Shown here in pieces: positions 9,780-19,753 of a DNA stretch of 64,000 nucleotides. Origin of the DNA: Diploptera punctata (taxonomy: Eukaryota; Arthropoda; Insecta; Blattodea; Blaberidae); the NCBI GenBank assembly GCA_030220185.1, contig JASPKZ010010209.1:1-64000 (forward strand). The letters run 5' to 3'. The notes beneath the pieces are model-generated. The model did not search any database, was not told where the DNA came from, and was given only the letters and a program-made list of their open reading frames with translations. The position numbers and the translations under genes were made by a program. Within the stretch, counting starts at the first letter, position 1; the number at the start of each line of letters is the position of its first letter.

Positions 9780-10885
9780 AGAAGAAGAAATTAGGACTGG
9801 AAGTAAATATCAATAAAACTAAATATATGGTCACATGTAGAAATTCATTCTATAATGGAAATGGACTGCTAATGATAAATGAGGGAAATTTTGAGGAAAT
9901 GGCTGAATTCAAATACCTAGGAACAATAATCACAAATATGAGATGCACAATGAAATTAAACATAGGCTCAATTCTGGAAATGCGTGCTATTATGTACTGC
10001 AGAGACTTTTGATGTCCCAACTCCTTTCAAAAAACGTTAAACTGAAAATATATAAAACTATTATTCTACCAGTTATATTATATGGATGCGAAACATGGAC
10101 TCTTACTTTAAGGGAGGAAAGGAGATTACGAGTATTTGAGAATAAAGTTCTTAGGAACATTTTTGGACTAAAGAGAGATGAAGAGACAGGTGAATGGAGA
10201 AGACTACAAATTTTTGGACCAAAGAGAGATGAACAGACAGGTGAATGGAGTAGGCTACACATTTTTGGACCAAAGAGAGATGAACAGACAGGTGAATGGA
10301 GAAGACTGAAATATTTTTGGACCAAAGAGATGAAGAGACAGATGAATGGAGAAGACTACAAATTTTTGGACCAAAGAGAGATGAACAGACAGGTGAATGG
10401 AGAAGACTGAAATATTTTTGGACCTAAGAGATGAAGAGACAGATGAATGGAGAAGACTACAAATTTTTGGACCAAAGAGAGATGGACAGACAGGTGAATG
10501 GAGAAGACTACTTAACAATGAACTACATGGTCTTTATAGGAAGCCAGATATAATAAGAACGGAACCTTTATAAATATTATAATAATTACACATATATTAT
10601 ACGAACATTATTATACTCCAGTTAAGTCTCGTAGACTGCGATGGGCAGGACATGTTGCACGTATGGGGAATGAAAGACTTGCATGGAAGCTGTTTTTAGG
10701 AAAGCCAGAGGGAAAACCCCAGTTGGTAGACCAAGAATGAGGTGGGAGAATAATATTAACTATGATTTGAGGGAAGTATATTATACAGGGAATGATTGGA
10801 AAACATTAGCTCAGGATAGGGATGTATGGAGAGCTTATGTCCGCGCGGCCATGAACCTATGGGTTCGATAGTGCCAGTGAGTAAT
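9780..10885 (+). pseudogene. RTE-A, longest coding span in the window, with internal expansion
   Basis: Starts at LGLEVNINKTKYM (the strand just after the RT active site), then EMAEFKYLGTIIT, IYKTIILPVILYGCETWTL and the expanded IFGPKRDEQTGEWRR block. It ends with GRPRMRWEN, MNLWVR and the gtgccagtgagt terminus. Frameshifts lie near 9945 (bases missing in the NRNEMHKE region), within the expansion, and near 10720. About 58 bp of foreign AT-rich sequence interrupts IIRT/VKSRR at 10562-10620. The RT catalytic core is absent. Confidence 0.85.
10161..10515. repeat. 51-bp in-frame minisatellite inside the RTE-A ORF
   Basis: Seven units start at 10161, 10212, 10263, 10315, 10364, 10416 and 10465. 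The basic 51-bp unit encodes the 17-residue repeat IFGPKRDEQTGEWRRLH. The later units alternate 52 and 49 bp, forming a 101-bp dimer present twice, so the reading frame changes inside the array. Other RTE-A copies have a single unit. Confidence 0.92.
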
Positions 10886-11221
10886 CTTTCCTTGAAGTAA
10901 GAGTCAATGTTTTGCATGCATATAACTACGAGACTTAACTGTTTTTATTATATTTCTATTTTTGCGTGTTTTAAGCTACGTACTTGATTTTGTGTGCACA
11001 CATTCACGTCATAACAGTTAATATTATATTAAAGTTTGATCCTTCTAGGCTTAAAGGTTCTTGAGTTATTGAAGAAAATCCATTTAAAAATTTGGAGATT
11101 AAAATTTTTAATAAGTCCCATAATTTTTTAGTGCAATTTTGAAATTTTTTTCTACACGACCACTGACTTATTTAGAACAACTCTATGCATTAACTTCTCT
11201 ATATCATTATAATAAAGGAAG

Positions 11222-11286
<65 letters not shown>

Positions 11287-11612
11287 CTCTGCATATGAAA
11301 ATGTTTGTTTTTTTAATTACTACACACATTTTATTTTTTATTTAAAAAACTATCAACGATGTTTCAAAATCCATGCACAGAATTATTAGCCATAGTGTGT
11401 GGGACATGCAGTGAAAATGTGGTGCTTCTATCATTAAAATTTGTCAATGCTATTTTGATTTGAATGTATTGACATGCAATGAAAATAATAGTGTGGAAAA
11501 GCTAATTTGAAAGTTTGCATGCAGTTAAATTAGAATGTAGCATACATGCCCTCCTACAGTCATTAGGGAGACTTACAAGCGCCACAGAACACTCAAACTT
11601 CGCCAATTTATA
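10886..11612. other. No gene; holds an (AT)n tract
   Basis: A faint RTE-A minus fragment at about 10905-10950 (taagagtcaatgttt..cgagacttaactg) and an (AT)n microsatellite at 11223-11282. The rest is AT-rich and unassigned. Confidence 0.6.
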
Positions 11613-11626
11613 CCCTAAGGTACGTA

Positions 11627-11936
11627 AGTAAAGTAAAGTGATCCCACGACAGGCCTCAGGAGGCCCTTGGGGTAGTAGGAGGTTAAGGGCTCCCACTTTT
11701 TTCTAGACAATCGGCACTTGATGTCAGCCGGGTAGTCAGCCCTGCGTGACGGCCGCCTTTACCCCCAGAACAAGCGTCTGGTACTCATTTCCGTTAGAGG
11801 CTGAGTCGACCCCAGGGCCATGGTGCCGCCAGAAAGTTTGGGTCAGTTTAAAAATCCTGACCCCACCGGGACTTGAACCCGCGACCTTCTGGCTTGTAGC
11901 GCAGTACCTTAACCACTACGCTACGGCGTGCCCCCC
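11627..11936 (-). mobile_element. SINE3, full length with 14-bp TSD
   Basis: The minus strand starts ggcacgccgtagcgtagtgg (A box) and carries gcgggttcaagtcccgg (B box). The body has ctgacccaaactttctggcg. The 3' end is aaagtaaagt-type (seen in reverse). The direct repeat ccctaaggtacgta flanks it at 11613-11626 and 11937-11950. Insert length is 310 bp, the same as the copy at 52300. Confidence 0.92.
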
Positions 11937-12169
11937 CCCTAAGGTACGTAGTATTTTTTAATACAAAAAAAACAAAAAATGTCGAAAATTTCACCTATCA
12001 CCCCCCCCCTAAGGCCTAAATGGTTCTCGAACATGATGTGGCTATCACAATCTTCCATACTACATTATCCTTGTTTAGTATACATTTTGAATTATGTCAC
12101 CGATATAAAATATCCTTAATGACAATAATTAAATTCCGCAGAAATGGATTTTTGGAGGCGTTCAGCTGG

Positions 12170-12276
12170 AATTTCCTAGTTTTTTAGACAAGTTGGGATG
12201 ACAAGAGTTCCTGTAATGAATGTGAACATCCATTTTCAGAGCTGAGCCTATGTCTAATTTCTTATTGCACCTCATG
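12170..12276 (-). pseudogene. RTE-A fragment, short
   Basis: Degenerate minus-strand match around agacaagttgggatgacaag and cagagctgagcctatg. Just upstream (12005-12055) lies a scrap of SINE1 body. Confidence 0.6.
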
Positions 12277-12323
12277 CATTTCGATCTTTCACCGTAAAAA
12301 TACAACCGTCAAGAAATGCGGAC

Positions 12324-12565
12324 ATGGGTTCAACTGGGGTAAAATTTTCCGGAGGTCAAATAGTCCCCCATTCGGTTCTCCGGGCGGGGACTACTTCAGG
12401 GAACCCATGCCAAAGGCTCAAACATAGGGACATGTTCCTAGGAACATGGAATGTTAGGACTTTATATAATAGCGGGGTGCTAGAGGTATTAACCTGTGAA
12501 TTAGATAAATCACTCTTGGATATAGTCGCTTACAGGAAGTTAGATGCCCAGGAGAAGGTACCTCG
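12324..12565 (+). pseudogene. 5' end of an RTE-type ORF: AP-endonuclease N-terminus
   Basis: Reads FLGTWNVRTLYNSGVLEVL followed by ELDKSLLDIVA. This matches the first strand and helix of the APE-type endonuclease of RTE/CR1 LINEs, including the WNVRT asparagine. It breaks off at about 12565 against the fold-back element. It is one of only two 5' LINE pieces seen, and which family it belongs to is unknown. Confidence 0.75.
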
Positions 12566-12586
12566 TGCATTTAAAAAATATCATAA

Positions 12587-13071
12587 AATAATAAATAATA
12601 GTTTTCAAAAACTAAAAAACACGCTTTATTAAAAAAACCGAACTAAAAAATGAAAAATAATTTTAATTTCCAACACGCTTGGGATAAAATTAAAGTGGTC
12701 AACAAAAAAATCATCTCCAACACATATAGAATAAAACTAGAGTTTATCAACAAAAACAAAATAATTTTACCATCAAAAGCGTGGGGTGCTCTATATCTGT
12801 TAATATATTTGATAATAAACAGACATTGGTAAAAGTAAAGTCTCTAAGAAGAAAATGTAAAAATCATAAAAAAGCACCCCACGCTTTTGATGGTAAAATT
12901 ATTTTCTTTTTGTTGATAACTCCAGTTTCATTCTGTATGTGTTGGAGATGATTTTTTTGTTGGCCACTTTAATTTTATACCAAGCGTGTTGGAAATTAAT
13001 TTTTTTTTCGTTTTTTAGTTCGGTTTTCTAATAAAGCGTGTTGTTTTAGTTTTTTAAACTATTATTTATTT
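12587..13071. repeat. Fold-back element, copy 2, spacer inverted
   Basis: Left arm 12587-12788, spacer 12789-12874, right arm 12875-13071. The arms match copy 1. The 86-bp spacer equals the reverse complement of the copy 1 spacer (shared run agtctctaagaagaaaatgt), although the flanking tRNA-Tyr module and tail keep the same orientation. Confidence 0.88.
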
Positions 13072-13161
13072 TTTATTTTTTAGTTTTAATATTTTACAGA
13101 ATAAGATAAAAATGTAAATATCCTTAAATTCGATACTATTGTAGTATGAGCTTAAAAAAAT

Positions 13162-13249
13162 TCCTCCGGGTCGGATTTGAACCAGCGACCTATGGATTAC
13201 TCAAACTATATACAACTATAGTTCACCGCTCTACCAACAGAGTTCTTAG
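13162..13249 (-). pseudogene. tRNA-Tyr-like module, second copy
   Basis: Minus strand: gttggtagagcggtgaacta, an intron-like AT segment, then aatccataggtcgctggttc and aaatccgacccggagga. The anticodon position reads ATA. The T arm is better preserved than in the first copy, but the acceptor does not pair. Confidence 0.65.
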
Positions 13250-13289
13250 AACGATTGAGTAAGAAGTTAAGTCCGCAACCTATTATACC

Positions 13290-13655
13290 GGTTTTTATTA
13301 TTTTGATTTTCTGCTGATTCTGGCCAGGATTTTAGAAACATTTATGAAATGATTGTATTATCATTGATCCTTTACAAGTATACAAAGTTTCAAGTCGATC
13401 CAATGATTTTAAGTGGGTTAAAATCGTGTTGAAAGAGTCCCTTACATAGTTACACTGACACTTTTTTGATTTTCTGATGATTCTGGCCATGAATTTAGAA
13501 AAAAAATGAAATTATTGTATTGTCATTGGTCCTTTACAAGTATACAAAGTTTCAAGTCGATCCAATGATTTTAAGTTGGTGAAAATCGCGTTGAAAAAAT
13601 CCGTTACATAGATAGATACAGGTCAAGCTAATATAAAGCGTGTAAAAAGATGCAG
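13290..13655. repeat. Composite tail repeat with internal tandem duplication
   Basis: The tail module seen once at 4790-5063 is partly duplicated here: ttttgattttctg..gattctggcca starts near 13301 and again near 13459, each followed by acaagtatacaaagtttcaa. Confidence 0.8.
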
Positions 13656-14073
13656 ACATTGATATATATGTCCGTAACAGTGATGTGCATACAGTTTTCA
13701 TGTGCAGACTATACTTCTCTGAGGTGTAGACACTGGGCTGTTTTCATCAAACATGAGCCAACAACAGCTCTACGTCCCGTCCGTCTATAAAAATTGCGGT
13801 TCTGCAGTTGATTTAGCGTTTAGATGTAAGACCACCACCTATCAATACTTGGTTGAAATTTCAAACCCACAACGTTTCAATTGAAGTATTGATACCACAT
13901 GTTATCTGAAATCAATAACGAACCTTCAGTCTCTCCAGTGAGCCGTTACTAATATAATATACAGGTTATTTATCTTACAATGACTCAAAGTCAGATTTCA
14001 CGAATGACTTCAATAACATCGCTTTGGTTGGAGATTCGGAACGAAATTCTTAAAACATTTTCATTCTATACAG
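13656..14073. other. No gene seen
   Basis: Unassigned sequence up to a SINE4-like head scrap at 14074-14094. Confidence 0.45.
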
Positions 14074-14094
14074 ACCAGCGGTGGTGTAATAGTT

Positions 14095-14726
14095 CAAATA
14101 CCTAGGAACAATAAACACAAACAGGAATGAGATGCACAAAGAAATTAAACATAGGCTCAATTCTGGAAATGTGTGCTATTATGCATTGCAGAGACTTTTG
14201 ACGTCCCAACTCCTTTCAAAAAACGTTAAACTGAAAATATATAAAACTATTATTCTACCAGTTATATTATATGGGTGCGAAACATGGACTCTTACTTTAA
14301 GGGAGGAAAGGAGATTACAGGTATTTGAGAATAAAGTACTTAGGAAAATATTTGGACCAAAGAGAGATGAACAGACAGGTGAATGGAGAAGACTACATAA
14401 CAATGAACTACATGGTCTTTATAGGAAGCCAGATATAATAAGAACAGTTAAGTCTCGTAGACTGCGATGGGCAGGACATGTACGTATGGGGAATGAAAGA
14501 CTTGCATGGAAGCTTCTTGTAGGAAAGCCAGAGGGGGGCGCCCAGTTGGTAGACCAAGAATGAGGTGGGAGAATAACATTAACTATGATTTGAGGGAAGT
14601 AGATTATACAGGGAATGATTGGAAAGCATTAGCTCAGGATAGGGATGTATGAAGAGTTTATGCCCGCGCGGCCATGAACCTACGGGTTCGATAGTGCCAG
14701 TGAGTAAGTAAGTAAGTAAGGTGATA
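14095..14726 (+). pseudogene. RTE-A copy with 8-bp TSD, inserted in a SINE4-like head
   Basis: An open 143-codon frame covers HKEIKHRLNSGN, YGCETWTLTL, GPKRDEQTGEWRR and RRLRWAGHV, then shifts at a G-run in the GKPEGKRPVG segment. The tail is GTAA repeats. Direct repeats taatagtt (14087-14094, 14727-14734) bound it. The flanks joined together resemble the SINE4 head (cagcggtggt.. and gttccttggct). Confidence 0.82.
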
Positions 14727-14905
14727 TAATAGTTATGTTCCTTGGCTCGAATCCCGTAGGGAGTCAATGGATTTTTAATTTTTGTTTCAGGTGAGCCCCT
14801 ATACCTAATCTTTTTGAGTATAATAGATATCAGCTAATAAAAAACTTGTTGTGTTCAAAATATGGCGGTCTCTAGAGTCAATTTTTAATTTCGAATTGCA
14901 GGTAG

Positions 14906-15660
14906 GTTAATAGCACAAGACCACGATGACATAGAATATATGGCTAAAAAACTAAAAGAAGAATATGAAAAATGGGGACTTTATATAAACATTGAAAAAA
15001 CTAAATACCTGTGTATAGGAGAAGAAATGGAAAATATAAATTTCAACAATGGAGAAGAACTAAAACCTAGTATTGAATGCACTTATTTAGGAACAAAATT
15101 AGACCATTCAGGCGATAACACAGTGGAAATTAAAAATAGAATTGCACAAACAAAACAAGCAATAAATGTTTTAAACTCTGTTTGGTGGAGCAAAAATATT
15201 ACAAAAAATAGAAAATCACAAATATATCAAACCATAATTCAGAGCATTTTAACATGTGGTGTCGAAGTCTGGCAAATTCCTACCACGGAAATGAAAAGAA
15301 TTTTAAGTACAGAAATGGATGTTTTAAGAAGATCAGCTGGAAAATCTAGAATGGATAGAATATCAAATAAAGAAATAACGAAAATTATGGGTGTACAAGA
15401 GGAGCCAGACATCATAGACATTATAGAAAAGAAAAGATTACAGTGATACGGTCATGTCAAAAGAATGCCAGAGCAAAGATTGCCTAAAATTGTTATGGAA
15501 AGGAGGAAGAGAGGAAGAACGAAGAAAACTTGGATAGAAGGGGTACAAGCAGCTATAAATATCAGAGGGTTGGATGAAGATCAATGGATGGACAGAGAGG
15601 AATGGCGTTTGGTTTCCGGAAGACGGCGGTAGCTGCCATGATACCGGATGATGATAATGA
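14906..15660 (+). pseudogene. RTE-B retrotransposon 3' half with near-perfect TSD
   Basis: The coding frame starts at LIAQDHDDIEYMAKKL, directly after the usual YADDQ active site. It then has INIEKTKYL, CTYLGTKLDHSG, IYQTIIQSILTCGVEVW and VLRRSAGKSRMDR. A TGA follows KKRLQ (15444-15446), and beyond it come RMPEQRLPKIV, WIEGVQAAINIRGLDEDQWM and REEWRLVSGRRR. The end is a GAT-type tail. Flanks ttgcaggtag/tttcaggtag (14896-14905, 15661-15670) suggest a 10-bp TSD with one mismatch. Confidence 0.85.
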
Positions 15661-15670
15661 TTTCAGGTAG

Positions 15671-15881
15671 ACCTAAATCTCCATTTCTAATGTTCGAATT
15701 TGACTGATTTTTGGGCAATACTTACCTCGGTTAATTTTAATGGCATATACTGAGTTTCGTTCTGAAACATCGAAAATTCCGGCCGCTAGAAAGATTTTTA
15801 AATGTTTGTTTGAGGTGAAACTCCTACATGTAATGGTTAATAGATGACTGGGTGTATCTTCATGAAGAACGGTTGAGCAGT
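15671..15881. other. No gene seen
   Basis: Short unassigned interval between RTE-B and SINE1b. Confidence 0.5.
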
Positions 15882-15890
15882 TTAGAAATA

Positions 15891-16208
15891 CATCCATCCA
15901 TAGTAATTCTGCCCGAGGGCAGGTCCTTCACTGCAATCATAACACTTTCATGCTATGCTTGCAGCTTTACTAGCGAATTGTAGGTGTGGTAGCTTCCCGT
16001 TGCTTTCCACACCGGTGAAGGATGATGATGATGATGGCCACATAATTTCGGGGACCGTTTGGGCCTTAAAGTTTTCCTGACATTTATCTTACAGGTGAGG
16101 AAAAACCCCGATAAAAACCTCAGCCAGAAAACTGCCCCGACCGGGGATCTAACCCGGGCCTGCTGCGTGACAAGGCAGCACGCTACCTCCGAGATCACAG
16201 CGGTGGAC
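15891..16208 (-). mobile_element. SINE1b with 9-bp TSD
   Basis: Complete head (ccaccgctgtgatctcggag on the minus strand), body and 1b tail ending in GGAT repeats. Direct repeats ttagaaata at 15882-15890 and 16209-16217. Confidence 0.88.
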
Positions 16209-16339
16209 TTAGAAATATATATAGGACAATATATACTTATCCAGTTATACATATGAAGGGCTTAGAGCAATAACATGATAAGCCACATATTGTTCTTTCT
16301 GAGATATAAGGATTGTTTCAGAAAATTATAAATACTAAT

Positions 16340-16536
16340 TGTACAGTATTGTTGTTATGCTCCTCGCCTCAGGTTCCGACGATCTCGTGTTCAATGCCGG
16401 CAGCGGTTGATCGATTCTTTAGGATGGAAACATCCAAGGAACAAGTCCTCCGGGGTCGCCAGTCTGAAGATTTTCTGCCTTGTAAAAGATCCTTAAGCCT
16501 GAACAAAGAGACCTCTAAGCAAAATTTACCGATATT
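16340..16536 (+). mobile_element. SINE4 fragment
   Basis: Contains gaacaagtcctccgggg, agtctgaagattttctg, gtaaaagatccttaagcctg and ccctctaa-like landmarks of the SINE4 at 32590. It breaks at tttaccg, where repeat K begins. Confidence 0.75.
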
Positions 16537-16618
16537 ATATTTGAATTCAGGAGAAAAAATACTATCAGAATCACATATTTTTGTTTCTGAGACAAAAAAA
16601 AAAGTTTCTTATTAATAG
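16537..16618. repeat. Repeat K, inverted relative to 1339-1420
   Basis: Reverse complement of the segment at 1339-1420 with few differences. Adjacent to a broken SINE4. Confidence 0.7.
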
Positions 16619-16658
16619 CGCAGCCCATTGTTAAGCCATGGCCTCTCCTTTGTCAGGA

Positions 16659-17347
16659 GTTACTTACTTACTCACTCACTGGCACTATCGAACCCGTAGG
16701 GTCATGGCCGCGCGGACATAAGCTCTCCATACATCCCTATCCTGAGCTAATACTTTCCGATCATTTTCTGTATAATATACTTCCCTCAAATCATAGTTAA
16801 TGTTATTCTCCCACCTCATTCTTGGTCTACCAACTGGGCGTTTTCCCTCTGGCTTTCCTACAAGAAGCTTCCATGCAAGTCTTTCATTCCTCATACGTGC
16901 AACATGTCCTGCCCATCGCAGTCTACGAGACTTAACTGTTCTTATTATATCGTGTTTCCTATAAAGACCATGTAGTTCATTGTTATGTAGTCTTCTCCAT
17001 TCACCTGTCTGTTCATCTCTCTTTGGTCCAAAAATTTTCCTAAGTACTTTATTCTCAAATACCTGTAATGTCCTTTCCTCCCTTAAAGTAAGAGTCCATG
17101 TTTCGCATCCATATAATATAACTGGTAGAATAATAGTTTTATATATTTTCAGTTTAACGTTTTTTGAAAGGAGTTGGGACATCAAAAGTCTCTGCAATGC
17201 ATAATAGCACGCATTTCCAGAATTGAGACTTTGTTTAATTTGTTTCTGCATCTCATTCCTGTTTGTGATTATTGTTCCTAGGTTTTTGAATTCAGCCACT
17301 TCCTCAAAATTTGCCTCATTTGTCATTAAGTGTCCATTTCCATTATA
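16659..17347 (-). mobile_element. RTE-A copy with intact C-terminal frame
   Basis: Bounded on the left by TTAC/TCAC repeats, the element's 3' tail in reverse. On the right it stops upstream of the GNFEEVAEFK segment. No internal frameshift is seen, so this is among the youngest copies. The RT core is missing because of 5' truncation. Confidence 0.9.
16685..17326 (-). CDS. RTE-A C-terminal ORF, 213 codons
   Basis: Continuous frame from MTNEANFEEVAEFKNLG through NRNEMQKQIKQSLNSGN, KIYKTIILPVILYGCETWTL, GPKRDEQTGEWRR, RRLRWAGHVARMRNERLAW, GKRPVGRPRMRWEN and DVWRAYVRAAMTLRVR to the stop. The order matches the post-catalytic part of RTE/BovB proteins. The Met is internal to the ancestral ORF, so it is not a real start. 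The GRPRxRW/DRxxWRAYVR C-terminus is of unknown biochemical role. No catalytic residues are present, so activity is not expected. Confidence 0.8.
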   Translation of the reverse strand: MTNEANFEEVAEFKNLGTIITNRNEMQKQIKQSLNSGNACYYALQRLLMSQLLSKNVKLKIYKTIILPVILYGCETWTLTLREERTLQVFENKVLRKIFGPKRDEQTGEWRRLHNNELHGLYRKHDIIRTVKSRRLRWAGHVARMRNERLAWKLLVGKPEGKRPVGRPRMRWENNINYDLREVYYTENDRKVLAQDRDVWRAYVRAAMTLRVR

Positions 17348-17363
17348 TGTAATAGGAATAATG

Positions 17364-17682
17364 AGCGGCTCCGTGGCGCAAGCGGTTATCCGCTCCCCCC
17401 ACTCCGCTGGGGTACCAAGAGCGAGACTTAGTACACTCCATATGGGTTACGTGGTGGACGAAACGGAGCTTGGGCTGGTTTTGTTTTTTCCCGTGCCACC
17501 AATATCATTCCACCATTTCTCCACACTCATCCATTTCGTTTTGTTGTCGTGTTTGTTGTGATGGTTGCGTCAGGCGAGGTGGGCCGGCCAGCCTTGTCAT
17601 TCACCAAGTCTTTATATAACGGACTTCATCTCATCTCATCCCGAGATCCGACCCCCTGCGGTGCTACACGAGTAGTTAAAGA
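17364..17682 (+). mobile_element. SINE2
   Basis: tRNA-like head ctccgtggcgcaagcggtta, body gtggtggacgaaacggagct, and a 3' region cttcatctcatctcatcc followed by atccgacccc. Other copies: 30749 (interrupted by RTE-C) and 53884 (minus, head portion). Confidence 0.8.
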
Positions 17683-17697
17683 TAATATATTCTTAGT

Positions 17698-17868
17698 TTC
17701 AGGTTGAGGGGCGGGAACGCTGACCACGGACCACTAAAAAAAATGACCCATCTCTACGGAAAACAAGGGTAACTAAAAGTAGTATGGTTTTACATTCTTC
17801 CCGGTAGGGGGAGAGCGCCTCCTCGCCTAAATCTATGAAAGGGAAGAAAAATTGGGCTTACAAAAGAA
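17698..17868 (+). mobile_element. SINE4, 5'-truncated, with 9-bp TSD
   Basis: Only the 3' half is present (gaccacggaccact, cggtagggggagagcgcct, gggcttacaa). Direct repeats attcttagt at 17689-17697 and 17869-17877 show it inserted as a truncated copy. Confidence 0.82.
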
Positions 17869-17882
17869 ATTCTTAGTAATAA

Positions 17883-18265
17883 TGTCCCGCGCCGTAGACC
17901 GAGCGGTTAAGGTAGGAAGCCTTGGCGCAGAGCTACGGGACTCTCGCGCTGGTTCGAGTCTCCATGGTGGAAGAAATTTTCTCATGGTTATTTTTGGCCA
18001 GTAGGGGACCGGTGCCCACCCGCAGGGCATCGTGAGGCAATTGGGGTAGCTACGATAAGTAGCGGCTCCAGGTTGAGGGACTCAGCTATAACGGCTGGGG
18101 GGACTCGACATGCTAACCAATATGTCACCCCGACACTGGTCTGTTGTGTTGATCATCTACCTCTGTGATTGACACATGTGGATGTGAAGGGCCAGCCAGG
18201 CGGCTTGCGGGTAAAGGGCAACCGCTGAAAAGTGGAAAGACCCTCAATCGGAATCGGAATAAGAA
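17883..18265 (+). mobile_element. SINE5, most complete copy
   Basis: Head gccgtagaccgagcggttaa (A box) and ctggttcgagtctcc (B box) resembles a Leu/Ser-type tRNA with extra arm. The body contains gggacctgt-like and agtagcggctccaggttgag segments and the distal part ggatgtgaagggccagcc. Truncated minus copies lie at 7466 and 8870. Confidence 0.75.
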
Positions 18266-18557
18266 CGGTTTGTCAATGAAACACGATGTCCAGTAGGTGG
18301 CGTGTTTTTTCTTCTCGCGGCTTGCACGTAAATTAGAATTCCAGCGCAACGTTAGGGGACTGCGGGTCGGTTTGTTGGTTACGAGTGTGTTTGAATGTGG
18401 TTACATTAGAAATGGCTTTCCAAACCCAAACCTGCAGTTTGTGGCTTGACTTACGCATCACCGTAAATGGGCTCAGAAACTCCCCCACTATAGGTTGTCC
18501 CACAAACACATATAACAAATAATAATAATAATAATAATAATATAATAATAAAAAAAA
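18266..18557. other. No gene; short (AAT)n at 18517-18545
   Basis: Unassigned sequence ending in an AAT-rich microsatellite. Confidence 0.5.
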
Positions 18558-18855
18558 AATCTTGACCAGCCTCAGGGGCTAGTGGTCAGCGTTTCTGACT
18601 ACTGTTCATGAGGTCCCGGGTTTGATTCCCGATGAAACCGTAGGATTTTTCCTTAAAGGGAATTATTCCTGTGGTTGCCCAGGGTCTGGAGTTTAGGTTA
18701 AGAACTATCTTGGTATTTCATTATCATTTATGTCCCATCATATCATCGGGGTAACATAACTCCACCTTCCAGGCGGGTTACAATTCTGCTAATGCCAGGG
18801 GAGAAAACCAGAAATGCCATAAAAGACAACCTGGTGGCATTAGACGAAAAAAAAC
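18558..18855 (+). mobile_element. SINE6 (different head, SINE1a tail)
   Basis: Head gggctagtggtcagcgtttc and gggtttgattcccga. The middle part tttttccttaaagggaatta is specific to this family. The 3' part (catcatatcatcggggtaac, caccttccaggcgg) is homologous to the SINE1a tail. Second copy at 29996. Confidence 0.82.
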
Positions 18856-18887
18856 ATTAAAAGCTAAATTAGTACAAAAATCCCCAG

Positions 18888-19110
18888 TCATCATCATCAT
18901 CATCCGGTATCATGGCAGCTGCCGCCGTCTTCCGAAAACCAAACGCCATTCCTCTCTATCCATCCATTGATCTTCCTCCAATCCTCTGATATTCATAGCT
19001 GCTTGTACCCCTTCTATCCAAGTTTCCTTCGGTCTTCCTCTCTTCCTCCTTTCAATTGGGATCCATTCCATAACAATTTTTGGCAATCTTTGCTCTGGCA
19101 TTCGTGTGGA
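18888..19110 (-). pseudogene. RTE-B 3' fragment
   Basis: Minus strand reads MPEQRLPKIVMEWIP, GRPKETWIEGVQAAMN and EEWRLVFGRRR, with the ATG/GAT tail at 18888. 5'-truncated directly against the next element. Confidence 0.85.
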
Positions 19111-19740
19111 GTTGCCAGTCTCCCATCGGACACCTCCCCAGGTGGCGGATAGGGGAATGCACACCAGATATGGCGGGTACTGGGGAGATAAAATACCCAG
19201 GGCGGACCAAAACTATCGCTGCTGCCTTGCAGTAAGATACTGGACTATCAAAGGCTAGAGGAAGAAAACCTTGAACAAAAATAACCCGTCCCCCAGGTTG
19301 GGGGTTGATTCATCGGGCCAGCTCCTCGTTCATCGTAAAAAGAAAAAAAATGCTAAAAAACCAAACAACATGCCTCGGAAAATCCCCAGTAATAAAAATA
19401 TATAGGCCTAATACTGTAGCATTACCATCCCTTTTATAAGGAAGTGAGATTAGGACATTAAGAAAAAGTGACACGAGCAGAATCAAAGCAACGGAAATGA
19501 GATTTCTCAGGACAGCAGGGTACACTCTTTTAGATCGAAAAAAGAATGAGGAAATTATAGAACAATTAGAAGTAGAATCAGATGAACAAAAACTGAACAG
19601 ATATAAATTAAACTGGCTGCTCCATACATGATGATGCAATATAAACCCAAAGGGCATCGTCGACCAGGACCTCTTAAAATACCTAAACAGGTCTACAAAG
19701 GCCTAATTCGTGACGGATCATGATGGTGATGTGATAATTT
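19111..19740 (+). pseudogene. RTE-O: 5' leader fused to 3' end (internal deletion)
   Basis: 19120-19340 holds a leader of the type found upstream of RTE ORFs (cggacacctccccaggtggc, tcccccaggttgggggttg). It is followed within about 100 bp by the C-terminal frame: ATEMRFLRTAGYTLLDRKKN, EQLEVES, NRYKLNWL. The end is a GAT-rich tail. Endonuclease and RT domains are missing, so it is an internally deleted derivative. The leader assignment rests on memory of related elements. Confidence 0.6.
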
Positions 19741-19753
19741 TTTTATTATTCTA

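Noticed and set aside
9984..10518. Minus-strand frames with repeated SLLHSPVCSSLFGPK
   Set aside because: Antisense reading of the RTE-A minisatellite; the coding sense is the plus strand.
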